Assembly: GCF_001729485.1 (NCBI RefSeq) | Contig: NZ_CP017157.1 | Location: 3,658,001-3,722,000, forward strand | DNA from: Streptomyces lydicus | GTDB taxonomy: Bacteria; Actinomycetota; Actinomycetes; Streptomycetales; Streptomycetaceae | Length of the DNA: 64,000 bases | Reading direction: 5' to 3' | Shown: in pieces, positions 16,243 to 24,513 of the stretch | Position numbering within the stretch: position 1 is the stretch's first letter | Layout of the letters: every line of letters begins with the position of its first letter | Position numbers and translations under genes: made by a program | Notes under the pieces: model-generated | Databases searched by the model: none | What the model saw: only the letters and a program-made list of their open reading frames with translations | What the model was told of the DNA's origin: nothing

Positions 16243-17475
16243 GTGCCACCTCGAAACGTCAGAACCTTCGCCGCCGTCGCCTCGGCGGCCTGCCTCGCAC
16301 TGGTGGCGGCCGGTACGGCCCTCGCCACCGGCCACGGTGCCGCCGCTCCGGCCCGGGAGGCCGTGGGCAGCAACTGGTACGCGGCGGCGCCCTACCTCAT
16401 GCCGCTCGACAACGACCCGCCGGACGCAGCGGCCGTCATGGACGCCACCGGCCTCAAGGCGTTCCAGCTCGCCTTCCTGCTGGCCCCGAACGGCGGCGGC
16501 TGTTCGCCGACGTGGGGCGGCACCGGTCCGGTCTCCTCGGACACCGCGGTGGCCGGTGTGATCGCCACGATCCGCGCGAAGGGCGGCGACGTGTCGGCCT
16601 CCGTCGGCGGCTACGGCGGCACCAAGCTCGGCCAGACGTGCGGCACCCCCGAGGCGACCGCCGCCGCGTACCAGCAGGCCATCGACAAGTACGGCCTCAA
16701 GGCACTCGACTTCGACCTGGAGGAGCCGGAGTACGAGAACGCCGCGGCCATCCACAACGAGATCGGCGCCGCCAAGATCCTTCAGCAGAAGAACCCCGGC
16801 ATCTACCTCTCCGTCACCACGGCCGGCACCGCCGACGGCACCGGCTGGTTCGGCAAGCAGATGCTCAACGAGGCGAAGGCCCAGTCCTTCACCCCGGACA
16901 ACTTCTCCATCATGCCCTTCGACGGGGGCTTCAACGGCGCGGCGTCGCAGACCGCGGCGCTGACCAACTTCAACTCCGTCCTGCGGTCCACCTTCGGCTG
17001 GGACGAGGCCACCGCGTACGCCCACGAGGGCATCTCGCAGATGAACGGCCGCAGCGACACCGGGGAGTACTTCACCCAGGCGGACTTCCAGACGGTGCTG
17101 GACTTCGCCACCGCCCACCACCTGGCGCGCTTCACGAACTGGTCCGTCAACCGCGACCGGCAGTGCTCCCCGCCGGACAACAACGGCAAGACGTCCGGTA
17201 CCTGCAGCAGCGTTCCGCAGGGCGCCTACGACTTCACCAAGTACTCGGTGAGGTTCGCCGGGGCGACGCCGCCCACCACACCACCCACCACCCCGCCCAC
17301 GACACCGCCGGGCAACGGCGGCTGCACCGCGGCCGCTTACGGCGCCGGCACCGTCTACGTGGGCGGTGACACGGTCTCCTACCAGGGCCACACCTGGCGG
17401 GCCAGATGGTGGACGCAGGGCGAGGCGCCCTCCACCGGCGGCTCGGGAGTCTGGCAGGACCTGGGCGCCTGCTGA
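16243..17475 (+). CDS. Secreted GH18 chitinase with C-terminal chitin-binding module
   Basis: 410 residues from GTG 16243, which follows GGGAGGG. An Arg-containing start and hydrophobic core (AAVASAACLALVAAGTALA) form a signal peptide. The GH18 catalytic segment is LDFDLEEP (DxDxE, with Glu the proton donor); the usual first Asp of DxxDxDxE is Lys here. A TPP-rich linker (about 345-360) leads to a family 5/12 carbohydrate-binding module with YQGHTWRARWWTQGEAP. It hydrolyses chitin outside the cell. DasR-like boxes upstream predict induction by chitin breakdown products. A terminator follows. Confidence 0.93.
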   Translation: MPPRNVRTFAAVASAACLALVAAGTALATGHGAAAPAREAVGSNWYAAAPYLMPLDNDPPDAAAVMDATGLKAFQLAFLLAPNGGGCSPTWGGTGPVSSDTAVAGVIATIRAKGGDVSASVGGYGGTKLGQTCGTPEATAAAYQQAIDKYGLKALDFDLEEPEYENAAAIHNEIGAAKILQQKNPGIYLSVTTAGTADGTGWFGKQMLNEAKAQSFTPDNFSIMPFDGGFNGAASQTAALTNFNSVLRSTFGWDEATAYAHEGISQMNGRSDTGEYFTQADFQTVLDFATAHHLARFTNWSVNRDRQCSPPDNNGKTSGTCSSVPQGAYDFTKYSVRFAGATPPTTPPTTPPTTPPGNGGCTAAAYGAGTVYVGGDTVSYQGHTWRARWWTQGEAPSTGGSGVWQDLGAC

Positions 17476-17528
17476 CCGGCGAGCGGGGGTCGTCCCGTCG
17501 GGAAGGCCCCCGGGCGGCACACGTACGC

Positions 17529-17566
17529 GCGTCCCGGTACCGGCGGTGAGGCCGGTACCGGGACGC
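17529..17566. terminator. Bidirectional terminator
   Basis: Perfect 16-bp inverted repeat, GCGTCCCGGTACCGGC (17529-17544) and its complement (17551-17566), loop of 6. It lies between the chitinase and the convergent metalloprotease gene and should serve both. Confidence 0.85.
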
Positions 17567-17592
17567 GCTGCGCCGGGGCGTTACCGCAGGTG

Positions 17593-19212
17593 CTAGTTCA
17601 CGTTCAGACCGGTCCAGGCGGCGCCGACCGCCTTGTACTCGGTGCCCGTGGTGCCGTACAGATCACCCGCCGCCTTGAGGGTCGCCGTGCGGGCGGCCTT
17701 GTAGTTGGTGGTGGAGGTCATGTACGTGGTGAGGGCCTTGTACCAGATCTTCTCGGCCTTGTCCCGGCCGATGCCGGTGAGCTTGGAGCCGTTGTAGGTC
17801 GGGCTGTTGTAGCTGACGCCGCCGATGACCTTGGCGCCGCTGCCCTCGGACAGCAGGTAGAAGAAGTGGTTGGCGACGCCGGACGAGTAGTGGACGTCCT
17901 TGTTGCCGACGGTGCTGGACCAGTAGTCGGCCGAGGCGCCGTCCTTGCTCGGCTTGTCCATGTAGCGCAGCGGGGTGCCGTCGCCGTTGATGTCGATCTT
18001 CTCGCCGATGAGGTAGTCGCCCGGGTCCGAGGAGTTGTTGGCGTAGAACTCGGCCGAGGTGCCGAAGATGTCGGACGTCGCCTCGTTCAGACCACCGGAC
18101 TCGCCGCTGTAGTTGAGGCCGGCGGTGGCCGCCGTGACGCCGTGGCTCATCTCGTGGGCAGCCACGTCGAGCGAGGTCAGCGGGTGGGTGTTGCCGCTGC
18201 CGTCGCCGTAGGTCATGCAGAAGCAGCCGTCGTCCCAGAAGGCGTTGACGTAGCTGTTGCCGTAGTGGACGCGGGAGTAGGCGCCCTTGCCGTCGCCGCG
18301 GATGCCGTTGCGGCCGAAGGTGTTCTTGTAGAAGTCCCAGGTGACGGCCGCCCCGTAGTGCGCGTCGACGCCGGCGGTCTGGCGCCCGCCGCCCCAAACG
18401 TCGTCCGCGTCGGTGAAGAGCGTGCCGGTGCCGGACGTCTTCTGGTTGAGGTCGTACGTCTTGTGACCGCCGCGGGCCCCGTCGGTGAGCTGGTAGGTCG
18501 TTCCGCTCTTGGTGGTGGTGAGCGCGACCTTGCCGCTGTAGGTGCTGGTACCGGTGCCGGTCTCGATGGCCTCGTTCTGCCACAGCTTCTTGCCGGTGGC
18601 GGCGTCGGTGATGACGTGCAGCCGGCTGGGCGTGCCGTCCTTCTGGACACCGGTGACGACGGTTTCGTAGGCGAGGACCGGCTTGCCGGTGGCCGCCCAG
18701 ATCACCTTGCGCGGCGTGCCGGAGGCGTCTGTCTTGCTGTCCTTCACCGCGGCGGCGGCGCGCAGGGCGCTCTTCCGCGCGGCGGAGGGGGCGAGCGGGG
18801 CGGCCGTACTGGCCACGGATATACGGGCGTTGGTCGCCTTGGTGACGCTGTGCGCACCGTTCTTGGCCTGGTGCACGACGAGGTCGCCGCCGAGGACGGG
18901 CAGGCCGTCGAAGGTGCGCTCGTACCGGGTGTGCACCGTGCCGTCCGCGTCCTTGATGACGTCCCGGACGACGAGCTTCTCGCGTGCGCCGAGGCCGATC
19001 TTCGCGGCGGTCGCGGAGGCGTCGCTCTGGGCGCTCTTGAGCGCGGTGGCCCGCTGAGCGGCGGAGAGCTGGACCGCCGACGCGCCGGTCGCACGGTCCG
19101 GCTGCGCGCTGGCCGATCCGGCCTGGACGCCGACGGCGACCATGGCGGCCGAGGCGACGAGGGCGGCAGCGCGCAGGGTGTTCTTGCGGGGGGTGGACGA
19201 GATCCGTCTCAA
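17593..19212 (-). CDS. Secreted M4 (thermolysin-like) neutral metalloprotease, preproenzyme
   Basis: 539 residues from a TTG start at 19210-19212, chosen for its AGGGAG site and because it begins the signal peptide (LRRISSTPRKN, then a hydrophobic core ending SASA). The propeptide carries FTP and PepSY-like inhibitory regions (to about residue 210). The mature enzyme has the zinc site HEMSH, third ligand Glu in GGLNEATSD and catalytic His in SGVANHFFYLL. It degrades extracellular protein, probably during differentiation or saprophytic growth. A longer ATG-started frame exists but would bury the signal sequence behind about 36 odd residues. Confidence 0.93.
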   Translation of the reverse strand: MRRISSTPRKNTLRAAALVASAAMVAVGVQAGSASAQPDRATGASAVQLSAAQRATALKSAQSDASATAAKIGLGAREKLVVRDVIKDADGTVHTRYERTFDGLPVLGGDLVVHQAKNGAHSVTKATNARISVASTAAPLAPSAARKSALRAAAAVKDSKTDASGTPRKVIWAATGKPVLAYETVVTGVQKDGTPSRLHVITDAATGKKLWQNEAIETGTGTSTYSGKVALTTTKSGTTYQLTDGARGGHKTYDLNQKTSGTGTLFTDADDVWGGGRQTAGVDAHYGAAVTWDFYKNTFGRNGIRGDGKGAYSRVHYGNSYVNAFWDDGCFCMTYGDGSGNTHPLTSLDVAAHEMSHGVTAATAGLNYSGESGGLNEATSDIFGTSAEFYANNSSDPGDYLIGEKIDINGDGTPLRYMDKPSKDGASADYWSSTVGNKDVHYSSGVANHFFYLLSEGSGAKVIGGVSYNSPTYNGSKLTGIGRDKAEKIWYKALTTYMTSTTNYKAARTATLKAAGDLYGTTGTEYKAVGAAWTGLNVN

Positions 19213-19533
19213 CTCGGTCTCCCTTGTGTGGGCCGCGGGGTCGCGGTCCCAAGAAGCGGCCGGGCAGCCGAGGGGTGGGGTGCCCGGTGGAGCAAGAGTG
19301 AATCGAGGGGAGACTGCCATGAGTTGATGCTTTTTGACAGATGTTCAACATCCAAGAAACAAAAAATTCACGGATTCAACCGCTTCGTAACGAGGATGTC
19401 CGAACGGCATGCGAAAGGCGCCCATGGGGCTGCCCCCTCCCTGCACAGCTCTCCCACCCGCCCCAAGAAGGGACTCCGTACTTTCCGCAAAATTCCCTAT
19501 CGCCCCTCCAGTAGGGGAAGTTAGGGTACGTTC
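19213..19533. other. 321-bp AT-richer intergenic region between divergent genes
   Basis: This region separates the protease (minus) and HTH gene (plus). It contains a perfect odd-centred palindrome GATGTTCAACATC (19340-19352) in an AT-rich tract on the protease side. A short inverted repeat CCCCT/AGGGG (19503-19517) is followed by a TAGGGT -10-like hexamer (19522-19527) immediately before the HTH gene start. No coding potential was seen. Confidence 0.6.
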
Positions 19534-19965
19534 GTGAACGAGCACTTCTACTCGGTGGAGCAGGTCGCCGAGCACCTCGGCCTGCATGTCCGCACCGTCC
19601 GCAACTACGTCCGCGACGGGCGGCTCCCCGCCGTCCGCATCGGCAAGCAGTACCGGATCGCGCACGAGGACCTGGAAGCCTTCACCGGCCGTCCGGCCCC
19701 CTCTCCGGGGAGCCGGGCCGGCGGACGGCCACCGCACGCCGAGGTGTCGAGCATCGTGCAGATCGACGCGGTCGACGCCGGGACGGCCGGTCGCCTGGCC
19801 GGCCTCCTGATGAGCGCGGCTGCCCACGGCCGTCCCGGCGGGGCGCCGTTGCGGATCGAGACGGCCCACGACCCGGAGCGGGCGCGTATGAAGGTCATCG
19901 TCCTGGGGAGCCCGGGGGACACCGCCCGGCTGTTGGAGTACATGGAGGGGGTACTCGCGTCATGA
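19534..19965 (+). CDS. MerR/excisionase-like helix-turn-helix regulator
   Basis: 143 residues. The N-terminal HTH (YSVEQVAEHLGLHVRTVRNYVRDGRLPAVRIGKQYRI) is of the excisionase/helix_turn_helix_17 type. A Pro/Gly linker precedes a roughly 70-residue C-terminal domain (SSIVQIDAVDAGTAGRLAGLLM, KVIVLGSPGDTARLLEYMEG) resembling a small ligand-binding or dimerisation unit. No phage integrase is nearby, so it is more likely a transcription factor. GTG 19534 is 7 bases after a TAGGGT -10 hexamer and could give a leaderless mRNA. It overlaps the next hydrolase by ATGA. Confidence 0.85.
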   Translation: MNEHFYSVEQVAEHLGLHVRTVRNYVRDGRLPAVRIGKQYRIAHEDLEAFTGRPAPSPGSRAGGRPPHAEVSSIVQIDAVDAGTAGRLAGLLMSAAAHGRPGGAPLRIETAHDPERARMKVIVLGSPGDTARLLEYMEGVLAS

Positions 19966-20801
19966 GCGCGATCTACAAGTCCGAGGCGGGCGCGCAGGAG
20001 ATACAGCGGCGGTACCGCGAGGCGCTGGACGCCTGGCCGGTCCCCGCGGAGCAGCTGCGGGTACCCACCCGCGAGGGCGAGACCTTCGTGCTGGTCTCCG
20101 GGCCCGAGGACGCGCCGCCCGTGGTGCTGCTGCACGGCGCGGGGGCGAACGCCACGATGTGGCAGGACGACATCACCACCTGGGCCCGGCACTTCCGCAC
20201 CTACGCCGTCGACCTCATCGGCGAGCCGGGGCTGAGCGCACCGTCCCGCCCCCCGCTCGCCTCGGACGCCCCGGCCCGGTGGCTGGACGACGTACTGGAG
20301 GCCCTCGGGATCACCCGCGCCGCGTTCGTCGGGACCTCCCTCGGCGGCTGGCTGGCGCTGGACCACGCCACCCGGCGCCCGGAACGGGTGGACCGCCTGG
20401 CCCTGTTGTGCCCCGGTGGCGTGGGGCGGCAGAGGATGGGGTGGCTTTTCAAGGCCCTGCTGCTGCGCCCCCTGGGGGCCCGGGGGGTGCGCCGGTCGGC
20501 CGGTGCCGTCGCCGGCCTGGACCGGCCGGAGCACCGGGCCGTCCTCGACCAACTCGTGCTGACCTTCGCGCAGTTCAAGCCGCGCACCGAGCGGCTGCCG
20601 GTGTTCCCCGACGACGCGCTGCGCCGCCTGGCCATGCCCGTCCAGGTGACCGTCGGCGGCCGTGACGCCCTGTTCGACTCCGCGGGCACCGCCCGCCGCA
20701 CCGCCCGCTGCGTCCCGCACGCGACCGTGCGCGTCCTGCCCGAGGCCGGACACGCGCTCCTCGGGCAGACCGATGCCGTACTGACCTTTCTCCGCCACTG
20801 A
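19962..20801 (+). CDS. Alpha/beta hydrolase
   Basis: 279 residues. Oxyanion motif VVLLHGAGANATMW, nucleophile GTSLGGW, acid VTVGGRDALFD and histidine LPEAGHALL complete an alpha/beta-hydrolase triad of the MhpC/epoxide-hydrolase-like class. The start overlaps the stop of the HTH gene (19962-19965), giving translational coupling, which suggests that the regulator and hydrolase act on the same unknown compound. It is cytosolic, with no signal peptide. Confidence 0.9.
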   Translation: MSAIYKSEAGAQEIQRRYREALDAWPVPAEQLRVPTREGETFVLVSGPEDAPPVVLLHGAGANATMWQDDITTWARHFRTYAVDLIGEPGLSAPSRPPLASDAPARWLDDVLEALGITRAAFVGTSLGGWLALDHATRRPERVDRLALLCPGGVGRQRMGWLFKALLLRPLGARGVRRSAGAVAGLDRPEHRAVLDQLVLTFAQFKPRTERLPVFPDDALRRLAMPVQVTVGGRDALFDSAGTARRTARCVPHATVRVLPEAGHALLGQTDAVLTFLRH

Positions 20802-20823
20802 CATGAAGGAGGTGTGGGCCGCG

Positions 20824-21531
20824 ATGCCCACGACCGAGATGCTGGGCCGGATCGCCACGTCCACGGACCGCTTCGTGCGGACCGTCACCACGCTCACCGA
20901 TGCGGACATCCGCGGAGCGACGCTGGTGCCGCCGTGGACCCGCGGCCATGTGATCACCCATGTGGCACGGGCCGCCGACAGCCTCTGCCGGCTCCTCACC
21001 TGGGCCCGCACCGGTGTGGAGACACCGCAGTACACCGGGATGGACGCCCGGGCCGCGGAGATCGAGGCCGGCGCCCGGCGCCCGGTCGACGCGCTGGTGG
21101 CCGACGTCCTGGCGAGCGCCGCGCGCTTCGACGACGCCGTGCGCTCCCTGCCCGACGCGGCGTGGACCTACGAAGTCCGCATGCGCACCGGCGAACCGCG
21201 CACACCGGCCGCCCTGATGGTCTCCCGGCTTCGCGAACTGGAGGTGCACCACGCCGACTTGGCGACCGGCTACACCTTCGCCGACATACCGCCGGAGGCC
21301 GCCCGCTGGATCATCGACGACCTCGTCGAGGCGCAGCGCCGGCGCGACGGCACCCCACCGCTGCGCATCGAGGCCACGGACACCGGCCTGTCCCGCGAAC
21401 TGGGCAGCGGGGGTCCGACGGTCCGGGGCTCCCAGGCGGACCTCCTCGGCTGGCTCACCGGCCGCACCGGCGGAGCCACCCTGACGACCACCGCCCCCGG
21501 CCCGGTCCCCGACGCCCCGTACTGGATCTGA
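20824..21531 (+). CDS. Mycothiol-dependent maleylpyruvate isomerase family protein
   Basis: 235 residues. The DinB-like four-helix N-terminal domain carries the family's metal-site histidines (TRGHVITHVARAADS near residue 40, and ELEVHHADL near 145); the C-terminal SCP2-like domain ends at PDAPYWI. Members use mycothiol to isomerise maleylpyruvate or transfer thiols. ATG 20824 (MPTTEM) is preferred over ATG 20803 because a strong AAGGAGG lies between them. It is probably the third gene of the HTH-hydrolase operon, 22 bp downstream. Confidence 0.88.
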   Translation: MPTTEMLGRIATSTDRFVRTVTTLTDADIRGATLVPPWTRGHVITHVARAADSLCRLLTWARTGVETPQYTGMDARAAEIEAGARRPVDALVADVLASAARFDDAVRSLPDAAWTYEVRMRTGEPRTPAALMVSRLRELEVHHADLATGYTFADIPPEAARWIIDDLVEAQRRRDGTPPLRIEATDTGLSRELGSGGPTVRGSQADLLGWLTGRTGGATLTTTAPGPVPDAPYWI

Positions 21532-21566
21532 ACGGCACCCTCCGCACGCCGTCATCCGAACGGCAC

Positions 21567-21589
21567 GGGCCCCGCTGCGCGCGGGGCCC
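21567..21589. terminator. Bidirectional terminator
   Basis: Inverted repeat GGGCCCCGC (21567-21575) / GCGGGGCCC (21581-21589) with a 5-base loop between two convergent genes. Confidence 0.65.
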
Positions 21590-21611
21590 CTCCGGCGGGT
21601 GCCCGCGGCAG

Positions 21612-22190
21612 CTACCGGACGCCGTCCAGGAACCCGATCACCCGCTCGGTGAGCAGCGCCGTGGCCTTCTCGTCGTACGACGGCAGGCTGCTGTCGGCGA
21701 AGAGGTGCCGGTCGCCGGGGTAGAGGAACAACTCGGCGTCCGGCGTCGAGGCGACCAGCGCGCGAGCCGCGTCGAGATCACCGTCCGCGACGAAGAACTC
21801 GTCCGCGTCCATACCGTGGATCTGGACCGGGACGCCCTGCGGCCAGGCGCCGCCGAACTCCGAGACCGGGACGCAGGAGTGCAGCAGCAGCGCGCCCCTG
21901 GCTCCGGCCCGGGTCTGGGCGAGGGCCTGGGCGGGCAGCACGCCGAGCGAGAAGCCGAGGTGGACGAGGCCGGCGGGCAGCTTCTCCGCGGCGGCCCGAC
22001 CGCGCTCGATGATCGTTTCGAACCCGACCTCCCGGGCGTGGCCGACACCGTCCTGGAGGTCCTCGAAGACCCGCCCTTCATACAGGTCAGGGAGGTGGAC
22101 ACGGTGGCCGGCCGCCTCCAGCGCCCCGGCGAACGCACGGACACCGGACGTCAGCCCGTGTGCGTGGTGGAACAGAAGTACCTCGGCCAT
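21612..22190 (-). CDS. Dienelactone hydrolase family protein
   Basis: 192 residues with an alpha/beta-hydrolase fold of DLH type: LFHHAHGLTSGVRAFAGAL at the N-terminus, nucleophile GFSLG (Ser instead of the classical Cys), acid in HGMDADEFF and DLY-type loops, His in YPGDRHLFAD. Members hydrolyse lactones or esters in the cytosol; the substrate is unknown. ATG 22188-22190 follows GAGGGG. The gene stands alone between convergent and divergent neighbours. Confidence 0.88.
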   Translation of the reverse strand: MAEVLLFHHAHGLTSGVRAFAGALEAAGHRVHLPDLYEGRVFEDLQDGVGHAREVGFETIIERGRAAAEKLPAGLVHLGFSLGVLPAQALAQTRAGARGALLLHSCVPVSEFGGAWPQGVPVQIHGMDADEFFVADGDLDAARALVASTPDAELFLYPGDRHLFADSSLPSYDEKATALLTERVIGFLDGVR

Positions 22191-22335
22191 GGTGGTCCCC
22201 TCGTATCCGGCACTCCGGTGGCGCCGCGGCGCCGATTATGACCCGGGGGGCCGCACGGCCGGAGCCCGGGCCGGTGGCCGGCCGACGCGTTACGCTCAAG
22301 GTGTAGGTACGCGTTCCGATCTTGCGGAGGCGGCC

Positions 22336-22491
22336 ATGGGTCAGTACGACGAGTACACGACGCCGTCGCAGGCCGAGGGCGAGCGGCTGGAAGAGGACAT
22401 GGATCCGGCCGAGCCGCGGCACCCCGAGACCATGCGCACCCAGCCGTCCCAGGCGGAGGGCGAGCGCAGCCTGGAGGACGACGAGGGATGA
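22336..22491 (+). CDS. Small acidic conserved-type protein with duplicated PSQAEGER motif
   Basis: 51 residues, strongly acidic. The motif PSQAEGER occurs twice (about residues 10-17 and 37-44), with TT or TQ before and a DD/ED tail after, so the protein is an internal duplication. It has no membrane segment or cysteine. GGAGG before ATG 22336 and the repeat argue that it is real despite its size. I recall similar short proteins in Streptomyces but no function; intrinsic disorder is likely. Confidence 0.7.
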   Translation: MGQYDEYTTPSQAEGERLEEDMDPAEPRHPETMRTQPSQAEGERSLEDDEG

Positions 22492-22678
22492 CGGCGGTGG
22501 ACGGCGGCAACTCACCCGCCGTCCACCGGAATCCCGCGCGGCGCGGCGGCCGCGTAGCGGAACCCGCTGTGCGGCTACGACCACCGCCCGTACCCGGCCC
22601 GGCTCAGCCCGCCCTGGGATCTGCGGAGTGAGGCAGTGGACGCCGCCCCCCCCAGGCCGGCGTGGTGGCGGGAACGCC

Positions 22679-22704
22679 GACCCGCCGGTGGTCACCGGCG
22701 GGTC
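22679..22704. terminator. Terminator of DUF4232 lipoprotein gene
   Basis: 11-bp perfect stem GACCCGCCGGT (22679-22689) / ACCGGCGGGTC (22694-22704), 4-base loop, 25 bp beyond the minus-strand stop codon. Confidence 0.65.
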
Positions 22705-22728
22705 TTCGTGGAGACGCCGGGCGCGCCG

Positions 22729-23391
22729 TCAGCCGGAGGCGCCCGGCGCGACGGCCGTGACGCTGAACTCGTCACCGCAGACCCGCAGCCCGGAAGTGTG
22801 CGCGGTCATCGCCTCCTTGGAGCCGGGCGGGTACGCCTGGACCAGGTCCGCGCTCTTCCAGCAGCCGGACCCCTTCAGCCCCTCGTTGATGGTGTGCAGC
22901 ACGGCGTGCGCGCTCGCGCCGGGGGCCAGCCGCACGGGCCCGCCCGCGCCCTGCTCGCGGGTGGCCGGCTTGCCGATCGTCTGCGCGTCCCGGGCCAGCA
23001 GCGACACCCCCGGGAAGCCCCGCAGGGTGCAGGTCTGCTTGCCGCTGTTGGTGAACACCAGCGGGTAGCGGATGTTGCCCGCACCCGCGTCGGGCGCGCC
23101 CAGCCGCAACCGCATCGACGCCGCCGTGCAGCGGTCCGAGGAGTTGTCGGCGGACGCCGCGCTGCGTGCGGCGGTGGGCTGACCGCTGCCCGCGCCGCCG
23201 GTGCCCTGCGAGCTGCCCGCGGTGCCGCCGGACGCGTTGCCGGAACCGGCGCCCTGGGAGGCGGCGGCCGACGGGTCGCCGGCGCCGTTGGTCTTGCCTT
23301 CCTGGCAGGCGGTGAGGGCGACGGCGGCGACGGCGGCGAGCACCGCGGCAGCGGCGTGACGTGCGTGGCGCGGGGTGAGATGGGGGGACAT
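22729..23391 (-). CDS. DUF4232 lipoprotein
   Basis: 220 residues. Signal peptide with lipobox LTAC (Cys29), then a low-complexity Gly/Ser/Ala linker (about 35-85) typical of surface-exposed lipoproteins. The DUF4232 domain starts at DRCTAASMRLRLG and has paired cysteines (TCTLRGFPGVSLL, KGSGCW, LRVCGDEFS). The function is unknown; these proteins are common and multi-copy in Streptomyces. ATG 23389-23391 places the basic N-region correctly; the longer frame would prefix about 49 non-signal residues. Confidence 0.88.
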   Translation of the reverse strand: MSPHLTPRHARHAAAAVLAAVAAVALTACQEGKTNGAGDPSAAASQGAGSGNASGGTAGSSQGTGGAGSGQPTAARSAASADNSSDRCTAASMRLRLGAPDAGAGNIRYPLVFTNSGKQTCTLRGFPGVSLLARDAQTIGKPATREQGAGGPVRLAPGASAHAVLHTINEGLKGSGCWKSADLVQAYPPGSKEAMTAHTSGLRVCGDEFSVTAVAPGASG

Positions 23392-23620
23392 GTCGCTCCT
23401 GATCTGGTCGAACGTGGTGCGTGAACCTGCGAGACACTCATCCGCCGGTCCCGGGAGGACGGGCGGCGCAACGCCCCTGGCATTCCGTGGGGTACGGCCA
23501 GGTGGGGGCGGGGTTGCGGAGCACGACCCACTCTTCACAGGGACACTGACGGTCGGCTAATGCTGCGCTAACGTCCCGTGGACCTCGGTGACGACGCACC
23601 GGGCGGCGGGCGTCCGCGCC

Positions 23621-23833
23621 TCAGGTGGGCGCGCCTTCGGTCGGCAGCCGCCGTTCGAGATTCCCCCACAGATGGCGCGCCGCGTAGGAGCCCTCGCCCC
23701 CGTTCTCGGCCAGCAGCCGCAGCAGCACGACGGCTGCCTGCGCCTCGCGCAGCGTCAGCAGCGGCAGCCGCTCCTCGTCCATGTCGACAACGCCGTCCAC
23801 CAGCGCCAGCAGGCGGTGATCCGTTTCATTCAC
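23621..23833 (-). CDS. Small hypothetical protein
   Basis: About 70 residues from GTG 23831-23833 (NETDHRLLALVDGVVDMDEERLPLLTLREAQAAVVLL). Two amphipathic helices and a conserved-looking RHLWGNLERRLP tail. The start is uncertain because only a weak AGG lies upstream; a further internal ATG (DEERL) would give a shorter form. No function is recognised. It is 64 bp downstream of the GNAT gene on the same strand. Confidence 0.6.
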   Translation of the reverse strand: MNETDHRLLALVDGVVDMDEERLPLLTLREAQAAVVLLRLLAENGGEGSYAARHLWGNLERRLPTEGAPT

Positions 23834-23897
23834 GACCTGGATAACGGCGTGCCTCCGGCGCGGACACGCCTTCCGCGACGGACCGCTCCGCACCGTC

Positions 23898-24443
23898 CTA
23901 CGCGGAGCGCCACTCGGGGGCGAGCACCGACCAGACCTCGGTGTCCTGCCGCACACCCCGGTACGGATGGTTCGCACGCAGCACACCGTCGCGGCGCATG
24001 CCGAGCCGTCTGGCCACGTCGATGCTCGGGGTGTTCTCCGAGGACACCAGCCACTCCACCCGGTGCATCCCGCGTTCCCGGATCGCCCAGTCGATGATCA
24101 GGCGGGTCGCGCGGGTGACCAGGCCCCGCCCGGCGGCGTCCGGCTCCAGCCAGCAGCCGGCCTCGCAGTTGCCGGTCTCCGCGTCGAAGAGCCGGAAGAG
24201 GACGCCGCCGACGAGGAGTCCGTCGAGCCAGATGCCGTGGAGCCGGCCGGCGTCGGCAGCGGCCTTGTCGGCGTACGACTGGAGCCAGCGCCGGGCGGAA
24301 TCGAGGTCGGTCACGGCGTCGGGGAGCCCGATGTGCCGGCCGATGAAGGTGCGGCCGCGGTCCATGTGGGCGAGGAACTCCTCGGCCTGCCAGGGCTCCA
24401 GCGGCCGCAGTTCGGCTCCGTCACCCAGGGAAATCGCGAACAT
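23898..24443 (-). CDS. GNAT N-acetyltransferase (RimJ/RimL type)
   Basis: 181 residues. GNAT fold with acetyl-CoA loop GCWLEPDAAGRGLVTRATRLIIDWA and RVEWLVSSENTPSIDVARRLGM, the arrangement of ribosomal-protein serine or N-terminal acetyltransferases. Two ATGs lie six bases apart; ATG 24441-24443 is chosen because GGAGG is 7 bases from it but only one base from the other. It acetylates an amine or protein N-terminus in the cytosol; the substrate is unassigned. Confidence 0.9.
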   Translation of the reverse strand: MFAISLGDGAELRPLEPWQAEEFLAHMDRGRTFIGRHIGLPDAVTDLDSARRWLQSYADKAAADAGRLHGIWLDGLLVGGVLFRLFDAETGNCEAGCWLEPDAAGRGLVTRATRLIIDWAIRERGMHRVEWLVSSENTPSIDVARRLGMRRDGVLRANHPYRGVRQDTEVWSVLAPEWRSA

Positions 24444-24513
24444 CCTCATCCTCCACAGAGCCCGTGCGTGATCACTGGATCCTCGCACGGGTCCCCGCGC
24501 GGTGCGGCGGAGG

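Noticed and set aside
17272..17315. CACC-rich direct repeat inside the chitinase as a possible microsatellite
   Set aside because: It encodes the in-frame Thr-Pro-Pro linker typical of secreted glycosidases, so protein-level repetition explains it.
17590..19524. 644-residue plus-strand open frame antisense to the metalloprotease
   Set aside because: Val/Gly/Ala-rich translation of high-GC antisense DNA with no motif, whereas the minus-strand frame has HEMSH and a signal peptide.
19534..19965. Excisionase-like HTH as evidence of an integrated element
   Set aside because: No integrase, attachment repeat or other mobile gene lies nearby; the fold is common in ordinary regulators.
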